DNA of 39,530 bases from the IMG/VR virus record IMGVR_UViG_3300031576_000157, positions 1 through 39,530 of that record, one strand, 5' to 3'. The notes under the pieces were generated by a model. The model did not search any database. It saw only the letters and a list, made by a program, of their open reading frames with translations, and was not told the DNA's origin. Shown one piece after another: positions 30,939 through 37,463 of this stretch (the first letter of the stretch is position 1; the number at the start of each line of letters is the position of its first letter). Made by a program: the position numbers and the translations under genes. Origin of the DNA: a virus.

Positions 30939-31426
30939 AGTACCTCTGGCTCCTGACGCGCCGGCCGAGTACGGTGCTCAGCACGATCGGCAAGCTGGCC
31001 GACGAGCACGACGCGCATCTGTGCTTCACGCTCGAAGATCCGGTGCGCGTCGACGACCCCGCGACGCCCGACGTCGACGAGGGCAAGAAGGTCTACGGCC
31101 TGACGGCGATCCCGGTTGGCACGTATCGCGTAACCGTGGACTGGTCGCAGAAGTTCAAGGCGCTGCGCCCCCGCGTGCTCGACGTGCCGGGGTTCACGGG
31201 CATCCGGATTCACGCGGGCGTCATCCCCGCGCACACCCTCGGCTGCATCCTCGTCGGGAAGCGCGTGGGCGACGATCGGCTGTACGAGAGCACGGTGACC
31301 TTCGACACCGTCGTCTTCCCGGCTATCCTCGACCGCCTGGCCCCGGTTGTCATCGCGACCCCGGACGGGGACGTCATGGTGGGGCGCGGGCGCGCGGAGG
31401 ACGAGCTGTGGATCGAGATCAAGTGA
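30935..31426 (+). CDS. DUF5675-family protein (possible cell-wall enzyme)
   Basis: 163 residues from ATG 30935 (ATGA overlap). Matches DUF5675: VLSTIGKLADEHDAHLCFTLED, GLTAIPVGTYRVTVDWSQKF, RVLDVPGFTGIRIHAGVIPAHTLGCILVG. The closing IRIHAG...GCI (His93, Cys104) recalls the His/Cys active site of L,D-transpeptidase-like folds, suggesting action on peptidoglycan, though the family is uncharacterised. No other endolysin-like gene is visible in the genome, and its neighbours are small membrane proteins, so it is the best candidate lysis enzyme by position. Confidence 0.65.
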   Translation: MKYLWLLTRRPSTVLSTIGKLADEHDAHLCFTLEDPVRVDDPATPDVDEGKKVYGLTAIPVGTYRVTVDWSQKFKALRPRVLDVPGFTGIRIHAGVIPAHTLGCILVGKRVGDDRLYESTVTFDTVVFPAILDRLAPVVIATPDGDVMVGRGRAEDELWIEIK

Positions 31427-32025
31427 CGCTCCCGCGTCCGCTCGCCCTCGCGCTGCTGGGGGTCGTACTCGTCGTCGCCCTAGTCGTCGAGTGGTGCCCC
31501 GCGCCGGTCGAGCACACGGTCCTTGTGCGGCGCGTCGTGACGGTCGCCGAGGCGCGGCGCGACCTGCCACCGGCACGCAGCTCGCTCGTCCACCGGCTCG
31601 CCTGGGCCGACGTCGCCCCGCGCGTGATCGAGACGTCCCCGCCGGGCACGGACCCGATCGCCGCCCGCTTCTGTGTCGCGGCTGTGCCCGTTCCCCCGCC
31701 CGACAGCCAGCCCGACACGACGGGGGGTGTTGCACGTGCAACACCCCGGCTCCTGCTGCTGGTGGGGGGTCAAGTGTCGGGGCGCAACCTCGTGCAGCAC
31801 GGCACTTTGAGTGACGGGGAGGCATGGCGGGGCGAGTACCGGCTGCGGTGGAGGCATGGCGGGATCGAGTGGCGCGCGGACGGCGACAGCCTGCTTGTGC
31901 GCGAGCGCCGTCAGCTCGCGCTGTTCGGCCTCCCGCTGCGCTTAGGGGTCGCGGTGGGCTGGGGGTGTACGATGGGGGGCTGTGGGGCGGGGGCGGTCGG
32001 TGGGGTGACGCTGACGACGCCGTAG
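31423..32025 (+). CDS. membrane-anchored protein, last gene of the rightward unit
   Basis: 200 residues from GTG 31423 (GTGA overlap). A single N-terminal hydrophobic helix (LALALLGVVLVVALVVEWC) is followed by a mostly extracytoplasmic region, Pro-rich in the middle (VPVPPPDSQPDTTGG), then strands (LLLLVGGQVSGRNL, EYRLRWRHGGIEWRADGDSLLVRERRQLALFGLPLRLGVAVGWGC) ending Gly-rich. Topology would suit a spanin-like or entry-exclusion protein. A perfect 24-bp palindrome lies within the gene at 31724. Confidence 0.45.
   Translation: MTLPRPLALALLGVVLVVALVVEWCPAPVEHTVLVRRVVTVAEARRDLPPARSSLVHRLAWADVAPRVIETSPPGTDPIAARFCVAAVPVPPPDSQPDTTGGVARATPRLLLLVGGQVSGRNLVQHGTLSDGEAWRGEYRLRWRHGGIEWRADGDSLLVRERRQLALFGLPLRLGVAVGWGCTMGGCGAGAVGGVTLTTP
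31724..31747. repeat. perfect 24-bp palindrome
   Basis: Left half GGGGTGTTGCAC is followed with no spacer by its exact complement. It lies within coding sequence (TGGVARATPR) near the end of the rightward unit. Absence of a loop makes it a better candidate for a dimeric-protein operator or cruciform than for an RNA hairpin. Confidence 0.85.
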
Positions 32026-32029
32026 AGGG

Positions 32030-32053
32030 GCCGCCCTGCGGCCCTAGGGCGGC
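32030..32053. terminator. hairpin 1 at the convergent junction
   Basis: Eight-base arms GCCGCCCT (32030-32037) and AGGGCGGC (32046-32053), loop of eight, starting four bases after the last rightward stop codon. There is no T-tract. Together with the next hairpin it forms the end of the rightward operon. Confidence 0.55.
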
Positions 32054-32064
32054 GCAGAGACACG

Positions 32065-32104
32065 AACGGCCCTACCCGGCCAGTGGGGCGCGGGTAGGGC
32101 CGTT
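32065..32104. terminator. hairpin 2, bidirectional terminator between convergent units
   Basis: Perfect 13-base arms AACGGCCCTACCC (32065-32077) and its complement (32092-32104), with a 14-base GC-rich loop. The last leftward gene stops 18 bases beyond. Outer bases of the stem are A and T on each side, giving a short T-run in either transcript. Position between converging genes makes a two-way terminator likely. Confidence 0.75.
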
Positions 32105-32122
32105 GACGCGCTCAGGCGGGGT

Positions 32123-32302
32123 TTATGGGGCGGGGTGGGCGAGTCGCCAGGCGATCACCGCACCGAGGGCGACCATGAACGCGGCCAGGGCGGCGATCGC
32201 GACGCACCCGCGCGGTCCGGTGAGGGGGTCGCGCTCGCGGACCTCGTCTTGGCGGCGCTGGAAGACCTCACGCGCGACGCGGTCGGGGAAGTGGTCGTTC
32301 AT
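32123..32302 (-). CDS. one-TM small membrane protein
   Basis: 59 residues from the ATG at 32302, in ATGA overlap with the lipoprotein gene. A charged N-terminal half (HFPDRVAREVFQRRQDEVRERDPLTG) precedes one membrane helix (CVAIAALAAFMVALGAVIAW) and RLAHPAP. Last gene of the leftward unit. A pair of inner-membrane protein and lipoprotein recalls two-component spanins or exclusion systems, but gene order and sequence do not settle it. Confidence 0.6.
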   Translation of the reverse strand: MNDHFPDRVAREVFQRRQDEVRERDPLTGPRGCVAIAALAAFMVALGAVIAWRLAHPAP

Positions 32303-32607
32303 GGGTCGCTCGAAATAGGGGCGTCGCCCGCGCACGCGAGTTGTAAGGTGTCGCCCGCCGCGAGCTGCGCCGTTGTCCCCGTCGAGATCGTCGGCGACCA
32401 GCGGATGAGCAGCGTAGCGCCCGTGGCGGCGCGGAAATCGTAGGCCGCTGGCAGAAGCCAGAGCGAATCGCGCACGGTCCAGACGGTCGCGAAATCGCAG
32501 GCGAGGCGTAGCACGGCGAACGCAGGGGCGGCGGTCGGCGGTGGTTCCAGCGCGCCGACGCAGCCGGTCACGAGGACGACCGCCAAGAGTAGCAGGACGC
32601 GGACCAT
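32299..32607 (-). CDS. phage-encoded lipoprotein
   Basis: 102 residues from the ATG at 32607. The N-terminus VRVLLLLAVVLVTGC is a lipoprotein signal with lipobox V-T-G-C (Cys16), followed by a Pro/Ala linker (GALEPPPTAAPAF) and a small beta-rich domain with two further cysteines (RLACDFATVW, LQLACAGD) that could form a disulphide. It would be exported and lipid-anchored. Phage lipoproteins of this size act in superinfection exclusion or as outer spanins; which applies is unknown. The start overlaps nothing and lies one base after the topoisomerase-like stop. Confidence 0.75.
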   Translation of the reverse strand: MVRVLLLLAVVLVTGCVGALEPPPTAAPAFAVLRLACDFATVWTVRDSLWLLPAAYDFRAATGATLLIRWSPTISTGTTAQLAAGDTLQLACAGDAPISSDP

Positions 32608-32608
32608 G

Positions 32609-33547
32609 TCACTCCTCCTCCTCGTTGATGTGCTCAATCACTACGTCCCACCGCTCGCTGATCGCGGTGAGCTGGTGGCGCGCTTCCTGTTCGTTCTTCT
32701 CGATGGCCTGCCACCGCTCGCTATCCAGCACCGCCTCGACCTCGTCGCGGATCAGCGCCACGATCGCACGCGGTTCGAGCGCGTCGAGCTCCCACGACTC
32801 GTCGCCGTGCTCGGCGATGTACCCCTGCGCGCGCGAGTCGGTCAGCTTCGCCGGGTTCGGTGGCGGCGCGTATTCCTCGACCTGATCCATGTTGAGGGCA
32901 ATGCGCTTGATCTGGAAGTGCCCCTCGCGCCCGCCCATGAACAGCCGGATGCGGTCCTCAATGTCGCGGCTCATGTCGATGCCGCTCGGATCGTGGTCCC
33001 CGAAGTGGAGGACGAGCGTGCGCTGACCTTCGCGCGGGATTAGTGCCCGCTTCGCGCGCCGGAGGAATCGCTGCGACGCGACCCACATTTCAGACTGCGA
33101 GGTGTAGCCCCGACAGGAGAAGAATGGCACGTCGAGTTCCTCGCAGACCGGCTCGATGACGCCGACCAGGGCGTCTTTCTCAATCCACACCTCGACGGCA
33201 GTATCCTGATCCTCCCATCGCGACCGCCGGAACTGTGCCGCGCACGCCGCGACGATCGACTCCGGCGAGTCCCAATGCGCGAGGTCGCGCAGGTAGCGGG
33301 TGCGGTCCTCGATCGCGGTCCAGTCGATCAGGCCCGCGAGGCGCGCGTCGTTGATCACGTCGCCGAGCCGCTTGTATTCGCTCTGCCGGTTGGCCAGCAG
33401 ATCGCGGCTGACGAACTGGTAGTACACCTGGCGCAGCGTGAGCGAGAAGCCTTGCGCCTGGTACTCGGTGATGATCGCGTTAGCCTGCTCGATCATGGCG
33501 AGCGCGGCCGCGCCGAACCGCTTCTCGATGTAGGCAATCTTCGGCAT
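32609..33547 (-). CDS. Spo11/topoisomerase VI subunit A-like protein (Topo mini-A type)
   Basis: 312 residues from the ATG at 33547, with AGGGAG ten bases upstream. The N-terminal region has LTLRQVYYQFVSRDLL with Tyr42-Tyr43, matching the R-x-x-YY motif whose second Tyr is catalytic in TopoVI A and Spo11. A Toprim domain follows: VEVWIEKDALVGVIE (Glu123), CRGYTSQSEMW at the usual G-(Y/F)-P-D-x-x-T position, and LVLHFGDHDPSGIDM (Asp184, Asp186). The order and spacing match type IIB topoisomerase A subunits. No GHKL ATPase B subunit is encoded. Stand-alone A-like proteins ('Topo mini-A') have been described from mobile elements. It may nick, break or relax DNA during replication. Confidence 0.75.
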   Translation of the reverse strand: MPKIAYIEKRFGAAALAMIEQANAIITEYQAQGFSLTLRQVYYQFVSRDLLANRQSEYKRLGDVINDARLAGLIDWTAIEDRTRYLRDLAHWDSPESIVAACAAQFRRSRWEDQDTAVEVWIEKDALVGVIEPVCEELDVPFFSCRGYTSQSEMWVASQRFLRRAKRALIPREGQRTLVLHFGDHDPSGIDMSRDIEDRIRLFMGGREGHFQIKRIALNMDQVEEYAPPPNPAKLTDSRAQGYIAEHGDESWELDALEPRAIVALIRDEVEAVLDSERWQAIEKNEQEARHQLTAISERWDVVIEHINEEEE

Positions 33548-33550
33548 GGG

Positions 33551-33567
33551 GGGGTAGCTCCCTGTCG
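33551..33567 (-). promoter_or_regulatory. duplicated leader element, copy 1
   Basis: On the minus strand this reads CGACAGGGAGCTACCCC, identical to 35678-35694. Here it includes the ribosome site of the Topo mini-A-like gene. A GC hairpin (arms 33572-33577 and 33586-33591) lies just upstream of it on the transcript, as at the other copy. Confidence 0.65.
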
Positions 33568-33627
33568 TTAGGCGCGGTGACACGGCCGCGCATCCGGTGC
33601 CAGAAGGAGCCACGCCGGGCGGTTCAT
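33568..33627 (-). CDS. 19-residue mini-ORF
   Basis: ATG at 33627 in ATGA overlap with the stop of the 173-residue gene upstream; reads MNRPAWLLLAPDARPCHRA and stops 20 bases before the Topo mini-A-like start. Possibly a leader peptide; it overlaps the GC hairpin described for the duplicated element. No strong ribosome site. Confidence 0.3.
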   Translation of the reverse strand: MNRPAWLLLAPDARPCHRA

Positions 33628-34145
33628 GCGACCCCCCGGCGTAGCACACGCGGATACCACCAGGCCACCGCCGGCACCAACTCGATCAAGGGTCGCACGA
33701 CGGCGCGCGCGAGCCACAGGGGGTCGCTGCGCCGTGCCCGCTCGATCAGGTCGCCCACGTCGAGCTGGCGCTGATGACTGAGCAGGAGCCCGTAGATCGT
33801 CTTGCGCCCCGCATCGGCGACGTCGGTGATCTCCCGAATGGTGAGCCCGTTGCTGAGGGCGTACCCGACGTGCCCCGCACGGATCGCCATGGCGTAGATG
33901 AGCGGCGACCGCAAGTGCGCCTGCTCGAAGCGCCGCGCGAGCGTCGCCGCCGTGACCCGTTCTCCCCATGCGCGCCGCGTGACGTCGCTCAACCACGCGC
34001 GGCTGACGTGCTGGCCGTTCACGGTGTCGAGCCAGCCGAGTAGGCCGTCCGGTGCGGCGTCGGCGATCGGGACCGGGGTGAGCACTGGCCGGAGGTCGCG
34101 CACAGAGGCCGCGAGGGTCTGGACGATGTAGGTGCGGCGCGTCAC
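33624..34145 (-). CDS. unknown protein with possible HTH
   Basis: 173 residues from the GTG at 34145, which shares GTGA with the stop of the Cys-rich gene. Basic, with SPLIYAMAIRAGHVGYALSNGLTIREITDVADAGRKTIYGLLLSHQRQLD in the middle: 'LTIREITDVADAGRKTIYGLL' reads as a helix-turn-helix. A hydrophobic C-terminus (LARAVVRPLIELVPAVAWWYPRVL) could sit on a membrane. Family not recognised. It may regulate the leftward unit or bind DNA with the topoisomerase-like protein. Confidence 0.5.
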   Translation of the reverse strand: MTRRTYIVQTLAASVRDLRPVLTPVPIADAAPDGLLGWLDTVNGQHVSRAWLSDVTRRAWGERVTAATLARRFEQAHLRSPLIYAMAIRAGHVGYALSNGLTIREITDVADAGRKTIYGLLLSHQRQLDVGDLIERARRSDPLWLARAVVRPLIELVPAVAWWYPRVLRRGVA

Positions 34146-34741
34146 CGGACACCGCCGAGATACTCGGCTGCGTCGCACCGATCGCCCATGCAGTCGGGAC
34201 AGACGCAGACGAGCTCATCGTTGCGCTCGCCACGCACGCCGTTGCGGCAGGGGTGGCCGAGCGCGCGGCACTGCGCGCATTCGCCGGTACGCTGCGAGGT
34301 CGGGCTGACCAAGTAGTGTGGGCAGTACTCGATCGTGCAGGTGTCGAACGGGAAGATCGAACTGCGCCAGTCAGCACGCGCTGCGGCGACTGCGTTCTCC
34401 ACGCCGCCCGTCGTCGCGTTAGTCAGATCGCGGGACTCGGCCGCCGCGACCGCGCGGCGAGCGACCGCGAGGAGCGCGTCGCGCACGACGTCGGGGCTCT
34501 CGTCGGCGCCTTGGTGGCAGCGGTTGCACCAGATGCAGCGATCAAGGTGCTCGGCGTCGAGATACCCGTCGAGGTGCACGGTCATGTTGTGGCCGAGCGT
34601 CGCGCAGAGGAATGGCCGCCAGAGCACGACGAGCCACGCGTTGTACGCGGCGCGTAGCGGGCGGTCGGCGAGGTATGGGTTGAAGCTGCGCTGATCCCAA
34701 TACTCGCCGACCAGCAGGCGGAACCACGTCGGGGTCTTCAT
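34142..34741 (-). CDS. Cys-rich (zinc-binding) protein, unknown
   Basis: 199 residues from the ATG at 34741 with GGAGG upstream. The N-terminal ~50 residues are aromatic and hydrophobic (WFRLLVGEYWDQRSFNP, AWLVVLWRPFLCATLGH). Cysteines cluster as CIWCNRC (~69-75) and in the C-terminal third (CTIEYCPHY, GECAQCRALGHPC, CVCPDCMGDRC), enough for two or three zinc sites. No family is recognised. It is the first gene after the internal hairpin of the leftward unit. Confidence 0.5.
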   Translation of the reverse strand: MKTPTWFRLLVGEYWDQRSFNPYLADRPLRAAYNAWLVVLWRPFLCATLGHNMTVHLDGYLDAEHLDRCIWCNRCHQGADESPDVVRDALLAVARRAVAAAESRDLTNATTGGVENAVAAARADWRSSIFPFDTCTIEYCPHYLVSPTSQRTGECAQCRALGHPCRNGVRGERNDELVCVCPDCMGDRCDAAEYLGGVR

Positions 34742-34769
34742 GTCGCTGCGCCTCCGGTAGCAGGGGGTG

Positions 34770-34797
34770 AGCGGGGGCCGGTGTGCTGGCCCCCGCT
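34770..34797 (-). terminator. hairpin between DUF932-like gene and the rest of the leftward unit
   Basis: Perfect ten-base arms AGCGGGGGCC and GGCCCCCGCT with an 8-base loop, 14 bases after the DUF932-like stop. No T-tract. A partial terminator here would make the first gene the most highly expressed of the leftward unit. Confidence 0.65.
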
Positions 34798-34811
34798 GCC
34801 GATTGATCGGG

Positions 34812-35660
34812 TCAGTTCTTCGACGCCTCGCGCGCGAGCTTCACCGCGCCGTTCTCGATGATGTCCCACCCGAGACGCTCCAGCTCGACCTTGCGGTCGT
34901 ACGCCATCGTGCCGTCCTCCACCCCGCGCCGCGCGAGCGCGGTGATGCCCTGGCTCACGACCCAGGACGTCAGCGCGCCGGTGCGCCCCTGCTCGCGGGC
35001 GACTTCCTCCTGCAGGAGATCTTCGTCTCGCGGTCGGTCGCGGACCTCGGCGACGATATCCTGCACCGGCCGCTCGCGGCCGACGAAGCGGACGTTGAAT
35101 CGCTTCTCGTCGAGGTTCCATTCCTTGACCCGCAGCCCGTGTGCCTGGGCCGTGGGAAGGATGAAGTTGAGGAGCCCCGCGTTGTCGATCGGCCGGTAGG
35201 TGGGGCCGAGGACAGCGCGCAGGGTGTAGGCCGCGCCCGCCGCACCGAGGCGTGTCTCGTCGTCAGCGGTGATCGGCTTGAGCAACCGCAGGAGGCGGGT
35301 CTCGTTCGCCCGCGCGAGCCACGCGTTGATGTTGGTCACGGCGAGGTCGGGATACTCCTGCATCATGAAGCGGTAGTACTCGGTCCACCGCGCCGCGCCG
35401 GGCACGATGCGCTGCGCGAGCTGGACGTGCGCATTCTCGTTCGGCAGCACCGGCACCGCGCCGTTGCGCCCGCCGATCAACAAGCGGACGCGGTTGAACG
35501 GGGCCACGGTGCCGAGGTCGCCGGGCACCAGTTCGGCGCGGACGGCCGCGATGTTGCCGCGCATGTCGGTGGCCGCCTCGGCGATGCGGTTCACCTGCTG
35601 CGAGAGCGCGACGGCCTGCTCATCCATCACCGTCGCCGGGGTCTGCATGATCGTCGTCAT
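34812..35660 (-). CDS. DUF932-like phage protein
   Basis: 282 residues from the ATG at 35660 with GGAGG ten bases upstream. ARWTEYYRFMMQEYPDLAVTNINAWLARANETRLLRLLKP, then AAYTLRAVLGPTYRPIDNAGLLNFILPTAQAHGLRVKEWNLDEKRFNVRFVG, matches the DUF932 core ('raxlSdrYrxiDN..ll') and the C-terminal helical region follows. DUF932 proteins are frequent in phage and plasmid early regions and are of unknown function, often highly expressed and linked with recombination genes. It is the first gene read leftward from the divergent control region. Confidence 0.7.
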   Translation of the reverse strand: MTTIMQTPATVMDEQAVALSQQVNRIAEAATDMRGNIAAVRAELVPGDLGTVAPFNRVRLLIGGRNGAVPVLPNENAHVQLAQRIVPGAARWTEYYRFMMQEYPDLAVTNINAWLARANETRLLRLLKPITADDETRLGAAGAAYTLRAVLGPTYRPIDNAGLLNFILPTAQAHGLRVKEWNLDEKRFNVRFVGRERPVQDIVAEVRDRPRDEDLLQEEVAREQGRTGALTSWVVSQGITALARRGVEDGTMAYDRKVELERLGWDIIENGAVKLAREASKN

Positions 35661-35677
35661 GGTGCGTGTACCTCCAA

Positions 35678-35694
35678 GGGGTAGCTCCCTGTCG
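35678..35694 (-). promoter_or_regulatory. duplicated leader element, copy 2
   Basis: Identical 17 bases to 33551-33567 (minus strand CGACAGGGAGCTACCCC), here 17 bases upstream of the DUF932-like start and just after a hairpin (arms 35695-35704 and 35711-35721, one bulge). The DUF932-like gene has its own GGAGG, so the conservation is not just for ribosome binding. Confidence 0.65.
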
Positions 35695-35839
35695 CCGGGG
35701 CGACCGATGTGTCGCCCCCGGTCCTGCGCGATCTACTTCGACACCTTGCGACGGCCGCGCCCGCCGGGCGTGCGGTCTGTGACTCAACCAACCACGCTAG
35801 TATAGTAAGGAAAGGGGGTAGCAACATTCAAGACCCCCA

Positions 35840-35865
35840 GAAACCATAGGTAGAACCTGGGTTTC
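35840..35865. promoter_or_regulatory. operator-like inverted repeat
   Basis: Outer arms GAAACC and GGTTTC with inner arms AGGT and ACCT, separated by a short AT/G interruption and a 3-base centre. It lies between the candidate promoter and the first rightward gene, a typical site for a repressor dimer. Confidence 0.45.
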
Positions 35866-35879
35866 CGGTGCGATGGGAA

Positions 35880-35926
35880 CGGTAAGGTTGTGGGGTAGGC
35901 TTCACCGGCCGGGGCGGTTAGGTTGT
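35880..35926 (+). promoter_or_regulatory. direct repeats upstream of the first rightward gene
   Basis: CGGTAAGGTTGT (35880-35891) and CGGTTAGGTTGT (35915-35926) differ at one base and are 35 bases apart, close to a whole number of helical turns. The second ends five bases before the ATG at 35931. They could be regulator sites or part of the rightward promoter. Confidence 0.45.
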
Positions 35927-35930
35927 ACCC

Positions 35931-36119
35931 ATGAAAACGCTCACGGTTGAAGCGCCGGCCCTGGTCGCCCGCGAGGCGTTTGCGGTCGGGCGCCGGCGGG
36001 GGTTTACGCGGCGCGTCGATATCCTGCGCGTCGCGCTGATCCTGTTCACCAAGAAGTACGGTCGCGGACCGCGCGCGACTGAGGTCGCTACCACCTCACC
36101 GAAGGGAGCTGCCCGATGA
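35931..36119 (+). CDS. small basic protein, first rightward gene
   Basis: 62 residues from ATG 35931. KTLTVEAPALVAREAFAVGRRRGFTRRVDILRVALILFTKKYGRGPRA: strongly basic with two short helices. A small DNA-binding regulator is conceivable from charge and position, but no known HTH or ribbon-helix-helix pattern is clear. The stop overlaps the RecT-like start (ATGA), and its last codons supply GAAGGGAG as ribosome site. Confidence 0.5.
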   Translation: MKTLTVEAPALVAREAFAVGRRRGFTRRVDILRVALILFTKKYGRGPRATEVATTSPKGAAR

Positions 36120-37252
36120 CTGTGCCTGCCGTTGTCACCGACACCCCCGCTCCGGGAACCGCCGTGGCGGCGCGCGTCGAGGTCGCCGAGGTGCCCGCGA
36201 TCGAGCCGCGCCGCGATCGCGCGCTCGACGTCGAGGCCGCGCTGCGCCTGGCGGATCTGCTCTATCAGTCGGGGTTCCTGCCGAAGGCGATCAAGACCCC
36301 ACAGCAGGCGTTCGCGCTGATCCTCACCGGCCGGGAAATGGGGCTCGGCCCGATGGCAAGCGTCCGGTCCATCGGCATCGTCGACGGGAAGCCGGTCGTC
36401 GCGGCCGACCTGCAACTCGGCCTCTTCAAGCGCGCGGGCGGCCGCGCGATCTTTGAGCGGCTCGACGACAAGGGCGCGGTGCTCAAGCTGCGCCACCCCA
36501 ACGGCGACGAGCACACCGAGTCGTTCACCGACGCCGATGCGCGTAACGCGGGCCTCGTCAACAAAGACAATTGGAAGCGGTATCCCAAGGCGATGTACCG
36601 CTCGCGCGTGATCACCGCCGGACTCAAGTCGATCGGCTTCGAGCCGATGGCGGGGGTCTACGATCCCGAGGAGCTGGACGTGACCCCCTTCAGGGGCGAC
36701 ACGATCGCGGCGGGCGCGGGTGATCGCGGCGAGGGCGGCGTCGGTGCGGTGGCGGTCACACTCGACACGGCGATGCCGTTTGGGAAGGGCAAGGCGACCG
36801 ACGAGCAGCCGGGCAAGACCGTGCGCCAGATGGGGCGCGGGTACTTCCAGTTGTGGGTCACGAAGTCAGAGGCGGGCGATGACGTCCATCCCGGCGTGCT
36901 CGCGTTCGCCCGCGCGGCGCTGGACGCGTTCGACGAGGCGGCCCAGGGCGCGGCGCAGGACGCCGACCAGAACGGGCCGAAGGCAATCGATCCGGGCGGC
37001 GTCCCGCGCGACACCATGGACGAGCCGCCCGAGCAGACCAACGACATGGTCAGCGACACCCGCCGCGAGCTGTCGCCGATCGAGCAGGCGCGCGCCCGCG
37101 TGGGCGAGCTGCTGGCCGACGAACGCGTCCCGCACACCGTCCGCGACAAGTGGCGGCGCGGACTGGACGACCTGCAGACGGTCCAGGACTACACGCGCGC
37201 GGCGCTTGATCTCGAAGCGGCGGCCCGCAAGGCTGGAGGGCGCCGTGGTTGA
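36116..37252 (+). CDS. recT: RecT-family single-strand annealing protein
   Basis: 378 residues from ATG 36116. Residues ~40-200 carry the RecT-like pattern: ALRLADLLYQSGFLPKAIKTPQQAFALILTGREMGLGPMASVRSIGIVDGKPVVAADLQLGLFKRAGG, then HTESFTDADARNAGLVNKDNWKRYPKAMYRSRVITAGLKSIGFEPMAGVYDPEEL. Such proteins anneal complementary strands in phage recombination and replication. The C-terminal ~170 residues are flexible and acidic with an end helix (ARVGELLADERVPHTVRDKWRRGLDDL), where partner binding could occur. No RecE-type exonuclease is adjacent; the VRR-NUC protein is the only clear nuclease nearby. Confidence 0.8.
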   Translation: MTVPAVVTDTPAPGTAVAARVEVAEVPAIEPRRDRALDVEAALRLADLLYQSGFLPKAIKTPQQAFALILTGREMGLGPMASVRSIGIVDGKPVVAADLQLGLFKRAGGRAIFERLDDKGAVLKLRHPNGDEHTESFTDADARNAGLVNKDNWKRYPKAMYRSRVITAGLKSIGFEPMAGVYDPEELDVTPFRGDTIAAGAGDRGEGGVGAVAVTLDTAMPFGKGKATDEQPGKTVRQMGRGYFQLWVTKSEAGDDVHPGVLAFARAALDAFDEAAQGAAQDADQNGPKAIDPGGVPRDTMDEPPEQTNDMVSDTRRELSPIEQARARVGELLADERVPHTVRDKWRRGLDDLQTVQDYTRAALDLEAAARKAGGRRG

Positions 37253-37463
37253 TCGCCAGCGGAGAGAGGTGGAGTGGACCGTCGCCGACGCAGATGGGTC
37301 AATCACGTGGGATCGCGTGGGGACGATCGCGGTGCTCATGGACATTCGGCGCGAGCTGCGGCGGCTCAATAGCCTCCTCATGTGCCGCAACTTCACGGGC
37401 ATCCCGACGTCGCTACGGCGCATCGCCCTGAACACCGACCGACCCAAGAAGCGCAAGACGTGA
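37245..37463 (+). CDS. conserved small protein of replication regions
   Basis: 72 residues from GTG 37245, GGAGGG five bases upstream, overlapping the RecT-like stop by eight bases. Short proteins with this shape (VEWTVADADGSITWDRVGTIAVLMDIRRELRRLNSLLMCRNFTGIPTSLRRIALNT) are common in phage early regions: a helix with LRRLNxLLxCxNF followed by IPxxLRRI. No function is assigned to them. Confidence 0.6.
   Translation: MVDRQRREVEWTVADADGSITWDRVGTIAVLMDIRRELRRLNSLLMCRNFTGIPTSLRRIALNTDRPKKRKT

Larger units (their letters stand above)
35661..35930. promoter_or_regulatory. divergent control region
   Basis: This 270-base gap separates the leftward and rightward units and is the least GC-rich spot in the map. 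It holds a leader hairpin (35695-35721), a TATACT on the minus strand (complement of 35799-35804) with no clear -35, and a plus-strand TATAGT (35801-35806) 17 bases after TGTGAC. Inverted repeats lie at 35814-35838 and 35840-35865, and a pair of direct repeats at 35880-35926. Promoter hexamers are weak calls; the operator-like repeats are better supported. Confidence 0.6.
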
